A stretch of 64,000 bases of DNA from Rhodocyclaceae bacterium UBA5602 (GCA_002424865.1 DILC01000034.1:40452-104451); one strand, 5' to 3'. Shown: positions 54,861 to 63,911, counted from the stretch's first letter. Notes: a model not told the origin generated them from the sequence alone. Made by a program: numbers and translations.

Positions 54861-56888
54861 ATGAAAGAAGCCCCGCTGGTTCCTGCAGCATTTGCAACCA
54901 CCCGCGAGGGCACGCCGTTTTCCGCCACGTTTGATGATGTCTATCACTCGGCAAATGGCGGCTTGGCGCAAGCGCGCCATGTGTTTATAGCAGGCAACAA
55001 GCTGCACGAAAGCGCGTTCAAGCCCGCACGCCGACAACATGACCATCCTTTCGTCATACTAGAAACCGGCTTTGGCCTGGGGATGAATTTTCTGGCCACA
55101 TGGCAAGCCTGGCGGGCGGCGGGCAAACCCTGCCGCCTGCATTTCATTTCCGTTGAAAAACACCCCTTCCGGCGCGACGACCTGGCGCGCGCCTTGGCAG
55201 GTTTTGTTGAACTCGTGCCGCTCGCCACCCAACTGCTAAAGCAATGGCCGGTGTTGGTCAGCGGTTTTCACCGGCTGCATTTTGACGATAACAAACTCAC
55301 CCTCACGCTGATTTTTGGTGACGCACAAACGCAATTGCCCAAACTGGACGCCCGAGCGGATGCGCTGTATCTGGACGGCTTTGCGCCCGCTAAAAATCCT
55401 GACCTGTGGACGCCGGAAGTGCTCGCCCCCCTCACCCGCCTGTGCCACTCGGCAACCACGCTGGCCACCTGGAGCGTTGCGGGCGGCTTGCGTCGCACGC
55501 TGGAACAGCTCGGCTGGGCGCTGGAGCGCCGTCCGGGCTTTGGCGACAAGCGCGAAATGCTCACCGGGCGTTACGCACCGGCCGTATCTCACCACCTGCG
55601 CGGGCAGCAAGCGGCCTTTTCCGCCGTCTCACCAGCGCCGACTTCCTTATCCACACAGCGCAAAGCCATCATTATCGGCGCGGGTCTTGCCGGTGCAGCC
55701 ATCAGCGAACGCCTGGCGCAACGCGGCTGGCAGGTTGAGCTCTTCGAGCGTCATCCTGAACCCGCCCAGGAAGCCTCGGGAAATCCCGCCGGCGTGCTGT
55801 TGCCGCCGCTCACCAAAGACGATGCACCGGCAGCGCAACTTGCCCGCGCCTGCTATCTCTATGCGCTGCGCCGCCTGGCCGAATTGCCCGGCGTACGCTA
55901 CTCGCCCTGCGGCGTGTTGCACATCGCCCATGATCCGGAACACGAAGCCTGGCAAAAAACAACCGTTGCTGAACTTGAACTGACGGAGGAATTTGTTCAT
56001 TTCATTGACCTCGCCAAGGCCGAAACCTTGATTGGCCAAACGCTCGCGCATGGCGGCTTGTGGTTTCCCACAGGGGGCTGGGTTGATCCGCGCAGCCTGT
56101 GCAAGGCACTGTTATCGGCAGGCGGCGAACGTATCCGCACCCGCTATGGCGTTGCGGTCAATCGGCTGGAACAAACCAATGGCGGCTGGCAGATTTTTGA
56201 CAGCGCGAACAATCTTATGGCGAGCGCCCCGCACGTGATCCTCGCCAACGCCCAAGCGGCTGAAAATCTGCTGCCCTACCCTGTCCCACTCACCCTCATC
56301 CCCATTCGCGGCCAGGTCAGTTTCCTGCCAGAACTCGCCACCCGCCACCCAACGCTGCGCCATGTGCTATGCCGCACAGGGTATTTAACGCCCCCCGTAA
56401 GCGGTATGGCTTGCAGTTTTTCAACCGTAGGCGCAAGTTTTGACCGCCATGACAGCAGCCTGCAAAGTCGTCTTGAGGATCATGCAGGCAACTTGCTGCG
56501 CCTGGATGAGATTCTCCCCGGCAGCGCAAAAAGCTTCAGCGCAGAAAACCTCGCAGGCCGCGTGGGCATTCGCAGCGCAACCCGCGACCACCTGCCGCTG
56601 GCGGGCACGCTACCCGCGCAACTCACCAGCCGGCAAGCAACGCAAGTCACACCCAAGACCCTCCCGCGGTTAGCTGGCCTGCATGTCCTGCTCGGTCTGG
56701 GCGCGCGCGGCATGATCTGGGCACCGCTCCTGGCTGAATTGCTGGCCAGTCAGCTATGTGACGAACCACTGCCGCTTGAACAGCCCCTCGCCCGCCTGAT
56801 TGACCCAGCGCGGTTTTATCTGCATGCACAGCGACGCACCACAAACAGCAGCGTCGGCATGAAGGAAAAACGGTCACCGAATCTGTAA
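54861..56888 (+). CDS. mnmC: Bifunctional tRNA mnm5s2U34 biosynthesis protein MnmC
   Basis: 675 residues. The N-terminal methyltransferase (about 1-245: YHSANGGLAQARHVFI, LETGFGLGMNFLATW SAM motif, YLDGFAPAKNPDLW) methylates nm5s2U. The C-terminal FAD oxidase (about 265-650: AIIIGAGLAGAAISERLAQRGW) removes the carboxymethyl group from cmnm5s2U. The linker between the two domains is encoded by a dispersed repeat copy (AVSPAPTSL, residues about 254-262). The stop is at 56888. Functional in wobble-uridine modification. Confidence 0.93.
   Translation: MKEAPLVPAAFATTREGTPFSATFDDVYHSANGGLAQARHVFIAGNKLHESAFKPARRQHDHPFVILETGFGLGMNFLATWQAWRAAGKPCRLHFISVEKHPFRRDDLARALAGFVELVPLATQLLKQWPVLVSGFHRLHFDDNKLTLTLIFGDAQTQLPKLDARADALYLDGFAPAKNPDLWTPEVLAPLTRLCHSATTLATWSVAGGLRRTLEQLGWALERRPGFGDKREMLTGRYAPAVSHHLRGQQAAFSAVSPAPTSLSTQRKAIIIGAGLAGAAISERLAQRGWQVELFERHPEPAQEASGNPAGVLLPPLTKDDAPAAQLARACYLYALRRLAELPGVRYSPCGVLHIAHDPEHEAWQKTTVAELELTEEFVHFIDLAKAETLIGQTLAHGGLWFPTGGWVDPRSLCKALLSAGGERIRTRYGVAVNRLEQTNGGWQIFDSANNLMASAPHVILANAQAAENLLPYPVPLTLIPIRGQVSFLPELATRHPTLRHVLCRTGYLTPPVSGMACSFSTVGASFDRHDSSLQSRLEDHAGNLLRLDEILPGSAKSFSAENLAGRVGIRSATRDHLPLAGTLPAQLTSRQATQVTPKTLPRLAGLHVLLGLGARGMIWAPLLAELLASQLCDEPLPLEQPLARLIDPARFYLHAQRRTTNSSVGMKEKRSPNL
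55622..55644 (+). repeat. Dispersed 27-bp repeat, copy 8 (mnmC inter-domain linker)
   Basis: CGCCGTCTCACCAGCGCCGA then CTT. It encodes AVSPAPT exactly at the junction between the methyltransferase and oxidase domains. Confidence 0.85.
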
Positions 56889-56966
56889 CCATTAGTTTCT
56901 ATTTATCCCATCGCAGGGTGTCCTGGGTTATGCTGCACTCATGTGTTAACCACGGAGGAAACTGTA

Positions 56967-57626
56967 ATGGAAACAACTCAATCCACATCACGTACCCACC
57001 CACTGATACTGGCCGCCGCAGTTGCAGTCATCGCCGTTTGCCTGGTCGGCATTGCCGCCCTGGCTGGCTGGCTGCCTGGCACAGGCAAGCAAAAAGACGA
57101 AGCCGCAGCGCTTGGGCAAACAGCAGCGGTTACCGAACCAGCCTCACTGGAACAGGGAACCACGCTGGACAAAGCCAAGGAAGCCGCCCCTGTTGTGCAT
57201 AAAAAAGCCCCGGTCAAAGCGCCAAAGAGGGAATCAGCCGCAGTCTCACCAGCGCCGACTTATGCCAGCACAGCGCCCGCAATGCCTGCGAGATGCAATG
57301 ACTGCGGCATAGTTGAGGATATCCGCACCTTAACGGTCGAACCAGACGGCAGCGGCCTGGGTGGCGTAGCTGGCGGCGTAGTCGGTGGCTTGCTGGGCAA
57401 CCAGGTGGGTCAAGGGCGAGGCCGCACGGCAGCAACTGTGGCGGGTGTGGTCGGTGGCGCACTGGCCGGCAACAAGATTGAAAAAACCATGAAGAAAAAA
57501 CAGACCTACGAAGTTGTGGTGCGCTATGAAGATGGCACCACACAGACCTTCCCCAGCGAGGCGCCCCCTGCATGGCGTCAAGGCGACAAGGTTCGCGTAG
57601 AAAATGGTGTGCTGGTCAGCCGCTGA
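56967..57626 (+). CDS. Glycine-zipper 2TM-domain envelope protein
   Basis: 219 residues. One N-terminal membrane helix (about 10-32, LILAAAVAVIAVCLVGIAALAGW) is followed by a Lys/Ala/Pro linker containing a dispersed repeat copy (AVSPAPTYAS), CNDCG, then a glycine-zipper domain (about 125-160, GLGGVAGGVVGGLLGNQVGQG and AGVVGGALAGNKIE), as in the Rickettsia 17-kDa antigen and SlyB families, then a small C-terminal beta segment. Probably an envelope-associated protein of unknown role. GGAGG at 56955-56959 fits the ATG at 56967. Confidence 0.85.
   Translation: METTQSTSRTHPLILAAAVAVIAVCLVGIAALAGWLPGTGKQKDEAAALGQTAAVTEPASLEQGTTLDKAKEAAPVVHKKAPVKAPKRESAAVSPAPTYASTAPAMPARCNDCGIVEDIRTLTVEPDGSGLGGVAGGVVGGLLGNQVGQGRGRTAATVAGVVGGALAGNKIEKTMKKKQTYEVVVRYEDGTTQTFPSEAPPAWRQGDKVRVENGVLVSR
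57238..57261 (+). repeat. Dispersed 27-bp repeat, copy 9 (glycine-zipper protein linker)
   Basis: CCGCAGTCTCACCAGCGCCG then ACTT. It encodes AVSPAPT in the linker between the membrane helix and the glycine-zipper domain, same frame as copies 7 and 8. Confidence 0.85.
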
Positions 57627-57638
57627 TCTGTTTCATCC

Positions 57639-57676
57639 TGGAAACCGCCGCTGGCCGCATCCGATGGTGCATTCGA
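57639..57676 (+). repeat. REP-like repeat family 2, copy D
   Basis: CTGGAAACCGCCGCTGGCCG followed by CATCCGATGGTGCATTC, aligned with copy C (CTGGAAACCTCGGCTGGCCG). It lies just after the glycine-zipper gene. Further GC hairpin DNA (CTTCCCC-TCGC-GGGGAAG) follows to 57750. Confidence 0.6.
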
Positions 57677-57800
57677 TGGTGCGGCTGGCGCGAAGCGGCG
57701 CCGCCGCAGGCTCGCAAGGCGTCTTCCCCTCGCGGGGAAGCCTCCATGGCTCGCTGCGCCCGGTGATTGCCTAGCGCGCCTGGCTCAAGTATTTCACGTG

Positions 57801-57830
57801 AAAAAAATGCTTGCCGGGAAGCATTTTTTA
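57801..57830. terminator. Bidirectional terminator between glycine-zipper gene and gltX
   Basis: AAAAAATGCTT (57802-57812), loop GCCGGG, AAGCATTTTTT (57819-57829). It sits between convergent genes and provides T-tracts on both strands. Confidence 0.88.
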
Positions 57831-57861
57831 TTTGGCTGAGCAGGCTGGGCGATCTCCAGGA

Positions 57862-59259
57862 TTATCCCGCCAGCGCGGCATCCAAGCGTTCCAGCACGCG
57901 CTCGCGCCCGAAAACTTCCAACACGGCATCAATCGCTGGCGACTGCGGCAACCCCAACAAGGCCACGCGCAAGGGGATCGCCACTTGCGGCATTTTCAAG
58001 CCTGAATCGGCCGCAGTTTGTTTCACCAACTGTCCCAGTTCAGTTGCCTGCCAGACGCATTCCGTCAGCCGCCCGCGCAACAGTTTGAGCGCATTGCGCG
58101 CCGTGTCCGTCAAATGCTGAACACGCACTTCCTCGCTGGCGTGCACAACAGCATAGAAAGGATGCACCGCATCGGCCAGTTCATTCAGGTTGCCTGCCCG
58201 GTCGCGATACAACGCAGCGACCAGCGCAACATCAGGGCCATCCGCCGTTGATACACCTTGCGTTGCCAAGCGCCGTTTGACCTCCAGTGCCAGGCGTTCT
58301 GGGTCAGCCGCCTTGATGTAATGCGCATTGAGCCAGTTGAGCTTTTCAGTATTGAACTGCGCAGCGGACGCCGTGATGTGGTCGAGATCAAACCACTGCG
58401 TAAACTGTTCCATGCTGAACACCTCCTCGTCGCCATGCGACCAGCCGAGCCGCGCCAGATAGTTCAGCACCGCTTCGGGCAGATAACCGTCCTCGTCATA
58501 TTGCATGACCGATACCGCACCGTGCCGTTTGGACAACTTCTGCCCATCGTCACCCAGAATCATCGACAGGTGAGCATAGCGAGGCACGGGCGCGCCTAAT
58601 GCCCGCAATAAATTGATCTGCCGTGGTGTGTTGTTCACGTGATCATCGCCGCGGATCACGTGGCTGATCGCCATGTCCCAGTCATCCACCACCACACAAA
58701 AATTGTAAGTCGGGGTGCCATCCGCACGGGCAATGATGAAGTCATCCAGCTCGCTGTTGGCGAATTCGATACGGCCCTTGACCTGGTCATCCCATGCCAC
58801 GACGCCATCTGTCGGATTGCGAAAGCGTACGACGGGCGGCACATTAGCTGGCGCGGGCGGCAAAATTTTGCCAACGCCAGGCCGCCAGCGGCCGTCATAG
58901 CGAGGCTTTTCCTTCTTCGCCTCCTGATCTGCACGCAGGGCATCGAGTTCTTCCCGCGAGGTATAGCAATAATAAGCCGTCCCTGCCGCAAGCATTGCGG
59001 ATATCACCTGCTTGTAGCGATCCATGCGCTGCATCTGATAGAACGGACCTTCATCAAAGTTCAACCCCAGCCACTGCATGCCATCCAGAATCGCTTGCAC
59101 CGCTTCTGGCGTTGAGCGCTCCACATCCGTGTCCTCAATGCGCAAAATAAACTGCCCGCCATGGCGCCGCGCATAAGCCCAGGCAAACAAGGCGGTGCGC
59201 GCGCCACCAATATGCAGAAAACCAGTGGGACTCGGCGCAAAACGGGTACGTACAATCAT
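57862..59259 (-). CDS. gltX: Glutamyl-tRNA synthetase
   Basis: 465 residues, class I synthetase. HIGH motif region [20 protein letters not shown] and [11 protein letters not shown] (KMSKS motif) are present. The catalytic insert, the [14 protein letters not shown] region and a C-terminal anticodon-binding helical domain are complete. Two ATGs (59265, 59259) are possible; 59259 gives the usual [13 protein letters not shown] start. It ends at a bidirectional terminator and diverges from tRNA-Val. Confidence 0.96.
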   Translation of the reverse strand: MIVRTRFAPSPTGFLHIGGARTALFAWAYARRHGGQFILRIEDTDVERSTPEAVQAILDGMQWLGLNFDEGPFYQMQRMDRYKQVISAMLAAGTAYYCYTSREELDALRADQEAKKEKPRYDGRWRPGVGKILPPAPANVPPVVRFRNPTDGVVAWDDQVKGRIEFANSELDDFIIARADGTPTYNFCVVVDDWDMAISHVIRGDDHVNNTPRQINLLRALGAPVPRYAHLSMILGDDGQKLSKRHGAVSVMQYDEDGYLPEAVLNYLARLGWSHGDEEVFSMEQFTQWFDLDHITASAAQFNTEKLNWLNAHYIKAADPERLALEVKRRLATQGVSTADGPDVALVAALYRDRAGNLNELADAVHPFYAVVHASEEVRVQHLTDTARNALKLLRGRLTECVWQATELGQLVKQTAADSGLKMPQVAIPLRVALLGLPQSPAIDAVLEVFGRERVLERLDAALAG

Positions 59260-59319
59260 GAGCATCAAACACCAAAGAAGAAAAAGTGGCGGGATTTTAC
59301 GTCATCCAGCACCAATCCA

Positions 59320-59348
59320 TTGACCTGGCGGCCTGTCTATGGTTAAAT
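59320..59348 (+). promoter_or_regulatory. tRNA-Val promoter
   Basis: TTGACC (59320-59325), a 17-bp spacer, TTAAAT (59343-59348), 16 bp before the mature tRNA 5' end. Spacing and match are good. Confidence 0.7.
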
Positions 59349-59364
59349 AGCCTGCTCTTTTCGC

Positions 59365-59439
59365 GGGCGGTTAACTCAGCGGTAGAGTGCCACCTTCACA
59401 CGGTGGAAGCCACTGGTTCGATCCCAGTACCGCCCACCA
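59365..59439 (+). tRNA. tRNA-Val (anticodon CAC)
   Basis: 75 nt with encoded CCA. Acceptor stem GGGCGGT/ACCGCCC (7 bp), D arm ACTC-AGCGGTA-GAGT, anticodon stem CCACC/GGTGG with loop TTCACAC (anticodon CAC), variable AAGCC, T arm ACTGG-TTCGATC-CCAGT. It reads GUG valine codons. Boundaries were derived by folding by hand. Confidence 0.97.
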
Positions 59440-59622
59440 AAAAGCGCACTAAGCATTACGCGTAGTTTTGTAACAAGCTGCATTGACAGTCCCTTGGCAG
59501 TCTGATGTGTGTGAAAATAAGCCCTTTGTTTTTCTTCTGCTTTTATTGATGAGATGTAAAGCAAAAAGAGTCAAAGCTAGATCGAAGTCACTCTGATTTG
59601 ATATCACTTCAACGGCATTTCC

Positions 59623-59862
59623 ATGACTAAAGAAACAAAAGACCTCGTTTATTGCTATCACTGTCGCACCCACCATCCGCGTGAGGAAATGCGCAAAATG
59701 GTCACCAAGACAGGCACCCGCTGGCGCTGCATTCGCAGCATTGAAGCCACTCAGCGCGGCCTCGAAGCGCGCGAAGCCTATGGCCGCCAGGTTTCCGAGA
59801 TGAATAAAGCAGAATCCAAAGCACGCGCACAACGCCTGAATAGCGCTTTGCAGGAAAAATAA
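59623..59862 (+). CDS. Small zinc-ribbon-like hypothetical protein
   Basis: 79 residues beginning MTKETKDLVYCYHCRTHHP. CYHC and the later RWRC give three Cys and HH that could coordinate one zinc; the C-terminal half is a charged helix (AREAYGRQVSEMNKAESKARAQRL). I do not recognise a family. It lies 183 bp after tRNA-Val and is transcribed the same way. No clear ribosome site, but ATG and codon use look genuine. Confidence 0.7.
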   Translation: MTKETKDLVYCYHCRTHHPREEMRKMVTKTGTRWRCIRSIEATQRGLEAREAYGRQVSEMNKAESKARAQRLNSALQEK

Positions 59863-60041
59863 AGCATTTCCTGAGCCTTGGGGCTCCCCCTCTCCAAGAA
59901 CACATAGCGCCCGAGCAAGCGTTTTGCCAGCACCCACCTCTTTGCGCTGCGGATATCAGGGTTGCGATAAGCTTTGCGAGTGTTCATTAGAGTTCATTAC
60001 TATGGTTCGTTTGGTCATCGAACAGCGCCTGATCAAAACAC

Positions 60042-60560
60042 ATGCCACGCCCTGAATCCAAACAGCTTTTAGTGGTTTATCACTCGGCAACCGGGGGTAC
60101 AGAACAGATGGCACAGGCCTTGCTTTTTGGCGCCAGCGCCGCTGAAACCGAAAACGGCACCGTTCATGTTGCGCTGAAGTCAGCAACAAATACCCGTCCA
60201 CAGGATGTCCTGTTGGCGGATGCCTATGTTTTTGCCACGCCAGAAAACCTCGGCGCAATCGCGGGTTTGATGAAGGACTTTTTCGATCGCTGTTATTACC
60301 CGGCCTTGGGAAAAATTGCCGCTCGCCCGTATGCCAGCATGATTTGCGCAGGCAGCGATGGCCAAAATGCCGCACGGCAAATCGAGCGCATTGCCACTGG
60401 CTGGCGATTGCGCGCTATTGCGGAGCCGCTGATCATCCACACCCACGCACAAACACCCGAGGCGATTGCCCAACAAAAAGTGATTGGCGAAGCTGATTTA
60501 ATGCAATGCAAAAAGCTAGGCCAACTGATGGTCAGCGGCCTGGATTTAGGGATTTTTTAA
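60042..60560 (+). CDS. Flavodoxin-fold NAD(P)H reductase-like protein
   Basis: 172 residues with a flavodoxin-like FMN site: VVYHSATGGTEQMAQALLFGA (phosphate loop, with T-GGT), FATPENLGAIAGLMKDFFDRCYYPAL (second FMN loop) and SMICAGSDGQNAARQIERIA. Such proteins are NAD(P)H:quinone or flavin reductases; the partner is unknown. It ends convergent with lysC. Confidence 0.85.
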   Translation: MPRPESKQLLVVYHSATGGTEQMAQALLFGASAAETENGTVHVALKSATNTRPQDVLLADAYVFATPENLGAIAGLMKDFFDRCYYPALGKIAARPYASMICAGSDGQNAARQIERIATGWRLRAIAEPLIIHTHAQTPEAIAQQKVIGEADLMQCKKLGQLMVSGLDLGIF

Positions 60561-60603
60561 TTTAACCTGTCCGGTTATTTTCCGAAGACACTGCCCTTTA
60601 CGC

Positions 60604-60645
60604 AAAAAAACCACACCGCCACCTCATTGAAGACATCGGTGGCGG
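60604..60645 (-). terminator. Rho-independent terminator of lysC
   Basis: CCGCCACC (60616-60623) and GGTGGCGG (60638-60645) form an 8-bp stem with a 14-nt loop. On the minus strand it is followed by TGTGG and a run of seven T. It lies 16 bp after the lysC stop. Confidence 0.8.
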
Positions 60646-60661
60646 GCAATGCGGATAGTTT

Positions 60662-61903
60662 TTAAGCGGCTTCCCGGTCCAGGTCAAAAGCCTTATGCAA
60701 TGCGCGGACAGCCAACTCAAGATATTTTTCATCCATCACCACAGAAATTTTAATTTCCGAGGTAGAAATCATCTGAATGTTAATCCCCTCTTCCGACAAG
60801 GTGCGGAACATTTTGCTGGCTACACCGGGATGGGAGCGCATGCCAACACCGACAGCGGACACTTTGCAAATCTTGTTATCGCCATCCACCCGCAACGCGC
60901 CGACATGGGGCTGAATTTGCTCTTCCAGCATTTTTTTCGCCCGCGCATATTCACTGCGATTCACGGTGAAAGAAAAGTCGGTTGTGCCATCATGGCCGAC
61001 GTTCTGGATGATCATATCCACGTCGATATTGGCGTCAGCGATCGGCCCCAAAATTTGGTAAGCAATGCCAGGACGGTCCGGCACGCCGGAGACAGTGAGT
61101 TTAGCTTCGTCGCGGTTAAAGGCGATGCCAGAAATAATGGGTTGTTCCATAGCGCTGTTTTCCTCAAAGGTAATCAATGTGCCAGCCGTTTCCTGGCCTT
61201 CCGCTTCCAAGCTGGAGAGCACACGCAGCTTGACTTTGTACTTGCCGGCAAACTCGACCGAGCGAATTTGCAGCACTTTTGAACCGAGGCTCGCCATTTC
61301 CAGCATTTCTTCAAAAGTGATTTGATCGAGCTTTTTAGCCGCGGGCACAATGCGCGGATCGGTCGTATACACGCCATCCACATCGGTATAAATCTGGCAC
61401 TCATCGGCTTTTAACGCTGCAGCCAGCGCGACGCCGGAAGTATCCGAGCCACCACGGCCCAGGGTGGTGATATTGCCGGCCGCATCCACGCCCTGAAAGC
61501 CGGCCACGATGACCACGCTATCGTTAGCGAGATCCTGGCGAATGTTATTCTCGTCAATGTTAAGGATCCGCGCTTTAGAAAACGCACTATCCGTCAGGAC
61601 TTTAACCTGGCCACCGGTGTAGCTTTTAGCCTTCAAACCCAGATCACGCAAGGCCATGGCCAGCAAAGCGATGCTCACCTGCTCGCCTGTGGCCAGCATG
61701 ACATCCATCTCACGCAAATCAGGCTGCGGCGATACCTCATTAGCCAAGGCCACCAGCCGATTGGTTTCGCCGCTCATGGCGGACACCACGACCACGATTT
61801 GATGTCCCTGCGCCTTCCAGCGTGAGACGCGGCGCGCGACATTACGAATCCGCTCAGGCGAACCCATGGAAGTGCCACCGTATTTCTGAACAATTAATGC
61901 CAT
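60662..61903 (-). CDS. lysC: Aspartate kinase
   Basis: 413 residues, monofunctional. Catalytic domain with VQKYGGTSMGSPERIRNVA and GRGGSDTSGVALAAAL. Two C-terminal ACT domains (about 265-330 and 345-405: VSGVPDRPGIAYQILGPIADANIDVDMI and GVGMRSHPGVASKMFRTLSEEGINIQMISTSEIKISVV) are the lysine/threonine feedback sites. First step of the lysine/methionine/threonine pathway. It is divergent from tag. Confidence 0.96.
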   Translation of the reverse strand: MALIVQKYGGTSMGSPERIRNVARRVSRWKAQGHQIVVVVSAMSGETNRLVALANEVSPQPDLREMDVMLATGEQVSIALLAMALRDLGLKAKSYTGGQVKVLTDSAFSKARILNIDENNIRQDLANDSVVIVAGFQGVDAAGNITTLGRGGSDTSGVALAAALKADECQIYTDVDGVYTTDPRIVPAAKKLDQITFEEMLEMASLGSKVLQIRSVEFAGKYKVKLRVLSSLEAEGQETAGTLITFEENSAMEQPIISGIAFNRDEAKLTVSGVPDRPGIAYQILGPIADANIDVDMIIQNVGHDGTTDFSFTVNRSEYARAKKMLEEQIQPHVGALRVDGDNKICKVSAVGVGMRSHPGVASKMFRTLSEEGINIQMISTSEIKISVVMDEKYLELAVRALHKAFDLDREAA

Positions 61904-62032
61904 GTTTATTTATTTGTGCGAAAAAGCGGGATTTTAACCGATAGTGGATTGATATCATGGCTATCTGTTGTAACTTTTACCGACAACAGGCCATGAGCGG
62001 GTGCAAACTGCCCCGTTCAGAACGATGACAAG

Positions 62033-62620
62033 ATGACAAACCACGAACTGACTTCACCCTCACGCTGCCCCTGGTGTGGCAGTGACCCGCTCTACATGGC
62101 TTACCATGACACTGAATGGGGCGTGCCTTGCCATGACGAGCGCAGCTTGTTTGAGTTTTTGCTGCTGGAAGGCGCGCAGGCTGGCCTGTCGTGGATCACG
62201 ATTTTGCAGAAGCGCCAAAACTATCGCCGTGCTTTTGATGACTTTGATGTGGAAAAAATCGCCCGCTATGACGAACAGGATGTCGCCCGCTTGCTGGCCG
62301 ATGCAGGCATTGTGCGCAATCGGCTGAAAATTGCCGCCAGCATCAGCAATGCGCAAGCCACGTTAAAACTTTACGAGCGAGGCGGCACGCTGGATCAGTT
62401 GTTATGGCAGTTCGTCGATGGCCAGCCGCGCATCAACCGCTGGCGCACGATGGCGGAAGTGCCCGCCATCACGCCCGAAGCCGAGGCCTTGTCGAAGGAA
62501 CTCAAGCGATGCGGCTTCCGCTTCATCGGCCCGACAGTCATGTATGCCCACATGCAGGCCACCGGCATGGTCAATGACCATCTGGCATCGTGCCATCGCC
62601 ATGCCGCACTGGGTGGCTGA
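62033..62620 (+). CDS. tag: DNA-3-methyladenine glycosylase I
   Basis: 195 residues. It removes 3-methyladenine from alkylated DNA. Zinc ligands are visible at both ends: CPWCGSDPLYMAYHDTEWG and NDHLASCHRH. The catalytic-region block EFLLLEGAQAGLSWITILQKR is intact, as is GFRFIGPTVMYAHMQATGMVNDH. It is divergent from lysC across 129 bp. Confidence 0.94.
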   Translation: MTNHELTSPSRCPWCGSDPLYMAYHDTEWGVPCHDERSLFEFLLLEGAQAGLSWITILQKRQNYRRAFDDFDVEKIARYDEQDVARLLADAGIVRNRLKIAASISNAQATLKLYERGGTLDQLLWQFVDGQPRINRWRTMAEVPAITPEAEALSKELKRCGFRFIGPTVMYAHMQATGMVNDHLASCHRHAALGG

Positions 62621-62659
62621 GGGTTCGATGAGGCAAGGAACAGGGTTTTCTTTGCTTCT

Positions 62660-62686
62660 CGCCGTCCCGCCAGCGCCGACTTTTTT
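62660..62686 (+). repeat. Dispersed 27-bp repeat, copy 10 (intergenic)
   Basis: CGCCGTCCCGCCAGCGCCGA then CTTTTTT, closest to consensus. It is in the gap between convergent tag and the ABC permease gene, near the border where GC content rises. Confidence 0.88.
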
Positions 62687-62741
62687 CCCAGGCTCATTGC
62701 AGCCGGATCAGGCAACGCCAGATAGCGCTTGAGTGTTTGTT

Positions 62742-63911
62742 TCAAGCGAACTGCCGCTTGAAGCGCCACACACCCAGGCCGAAGATCGTCGTTCCGAGCA
62801 GCGCCAGGCCCAGCAGCGAATCCCACAGCACATCCAGCCCCGCGCCCTTGAGCAGAATGCCGTAGCCCATCTCGATAAAGTGATAGAGCGGCGAGAGAAC
62901 CATCGCCTCGCGCATCCCGGCGGGCATGGCTTCCGGCGGGGTCCAGGCGCCGGAGAGGAAGATCATCGGCATCAACACGAGGATCGCCAGCATGGCCGCC
63001 TGGGCGAGGTTGCGGCTCAGGGTGGCGATGTAGAGGCCCAGCCCCGCCGTGGTGAAGGTGTAGAGCGTGGTCACGGCGAAGAACAGCACCAGGCTGCCTT
63101 TCATCGGCACATCGAACACGCCATGCAGCACGAAGAACAGGCTGACCGCCGTGCCCAGCAGAATCACCAAGGTCATGGCGATGACCTTGGGCAACAGGAT
63201 CTGAATCGGCGTCAGGGGGGACACCAGCAACTGTTCGATGGTGCCACGCTCTTTTTCGCGCACGGCGGCAGCAGCAGGCAGCATGATGGCCATGATGGTG
63301 ATGACGGTGAGCAGCTCGGCGATCGGCATGAACCAGGCGTCATTCTGGTTCGGGTTGTACCAGACGCGGTGCTCGTCGCGGATCATGGGCACATTTTGCA
63401 TTGAACGCTCGGTCACGCCCAGGCGGGCGAGCGCCTGGTCGAAACCGTACTGGCCGATGATCTGCGCGGCGTAGCTGGAGGCGAGAAAGCCCAGCACGGT
63501 GTTGCTGGCATCTACCTGCACCTGCACGTCGGTGGGCTTGCCTTGAAGGATGTCGCGCTCGAAGTGCGGCGGGATGTCGAGCGCCACCAAGGCCTGCCCC
63601 TGGTCCAGCAGGCGCTGCCCGGCGCGGTTGTCCAGCACTTCGCCGCCCAGCTTGAAGTAGGGCGGGCGGAAGCGATGAATGAGCTCGCGCGAGGCCGCGC
63701 TGTGGTCGGCGTCATGCACCACCACCACGGCGTGGTTCAACTGCATGCTGACGCTGCCCGCCATGTAGGTGTCGAAGACGAACAGGTAGGCGATGGCGAC
63801 CAGCAGCAGCGTATCGCGCCCGAACTGGATCAGCTCCTTGGCCGTCATCGCCGCGAGGCGCGACCACCACAGGTAAAGGCGCGCGCGGTTTTCTGCCGGG
63901 CCGTCGTTCAT
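62742..63911 (-). CDS. ABC-2 type transporter permease, YhhJ-like
   Basis: 389 residues. One N-terminal helix, a large extracytoplasmic domain (about 45-180, AVVVVHDADHSAASRELIHRF and VDASNTVLGF), then five helices including MLPAAAAVREKERGTIEQLLVSPL (the ABC-2 signature region) and MIFLSGAWTPPEAMP. It would export a drug, lipid or polysaccharide with an ATPase that is not in the window. The ATG at 63911 overlaps the stop of the upstream gene. GC content and codon use are higher than in the rest of the window. Confidence 0.88.
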   Translation of the reverse strand: MNDGPAENRARLYLWWSRLAAMTAKELIQFGRDTLLLVAIAYLFVFDTYMAGSVSMQLNHAVVVVHDADHSAASRELIHRFRPPYFKLGGEVLDNRAGQRLLDQGQALVALDIPPHFERDILQGKPTDVQVQVDASNTVLGFLASSYAAQIIGQYGFDQALARLGVTERSMQNVPMIRDEHRVWYNPNQNDAWFMPIAELLTVITIMAIMLPAAAAVREKERGTIEQLLVSPLTPIQILLPKVIAMTLVILLGTAVSLFFVLHGVFDVPMKGSLVLFFAVTTLYTFTTAGLGLYIATLSRNLAQAAMLAILVLMPMIFLSGAWTPPEAMPAGMREAMVLSPLYHFIEMGYGILLKGAGLDVLWDSLLGLALLGTTIFGLGVWRFKRQFA

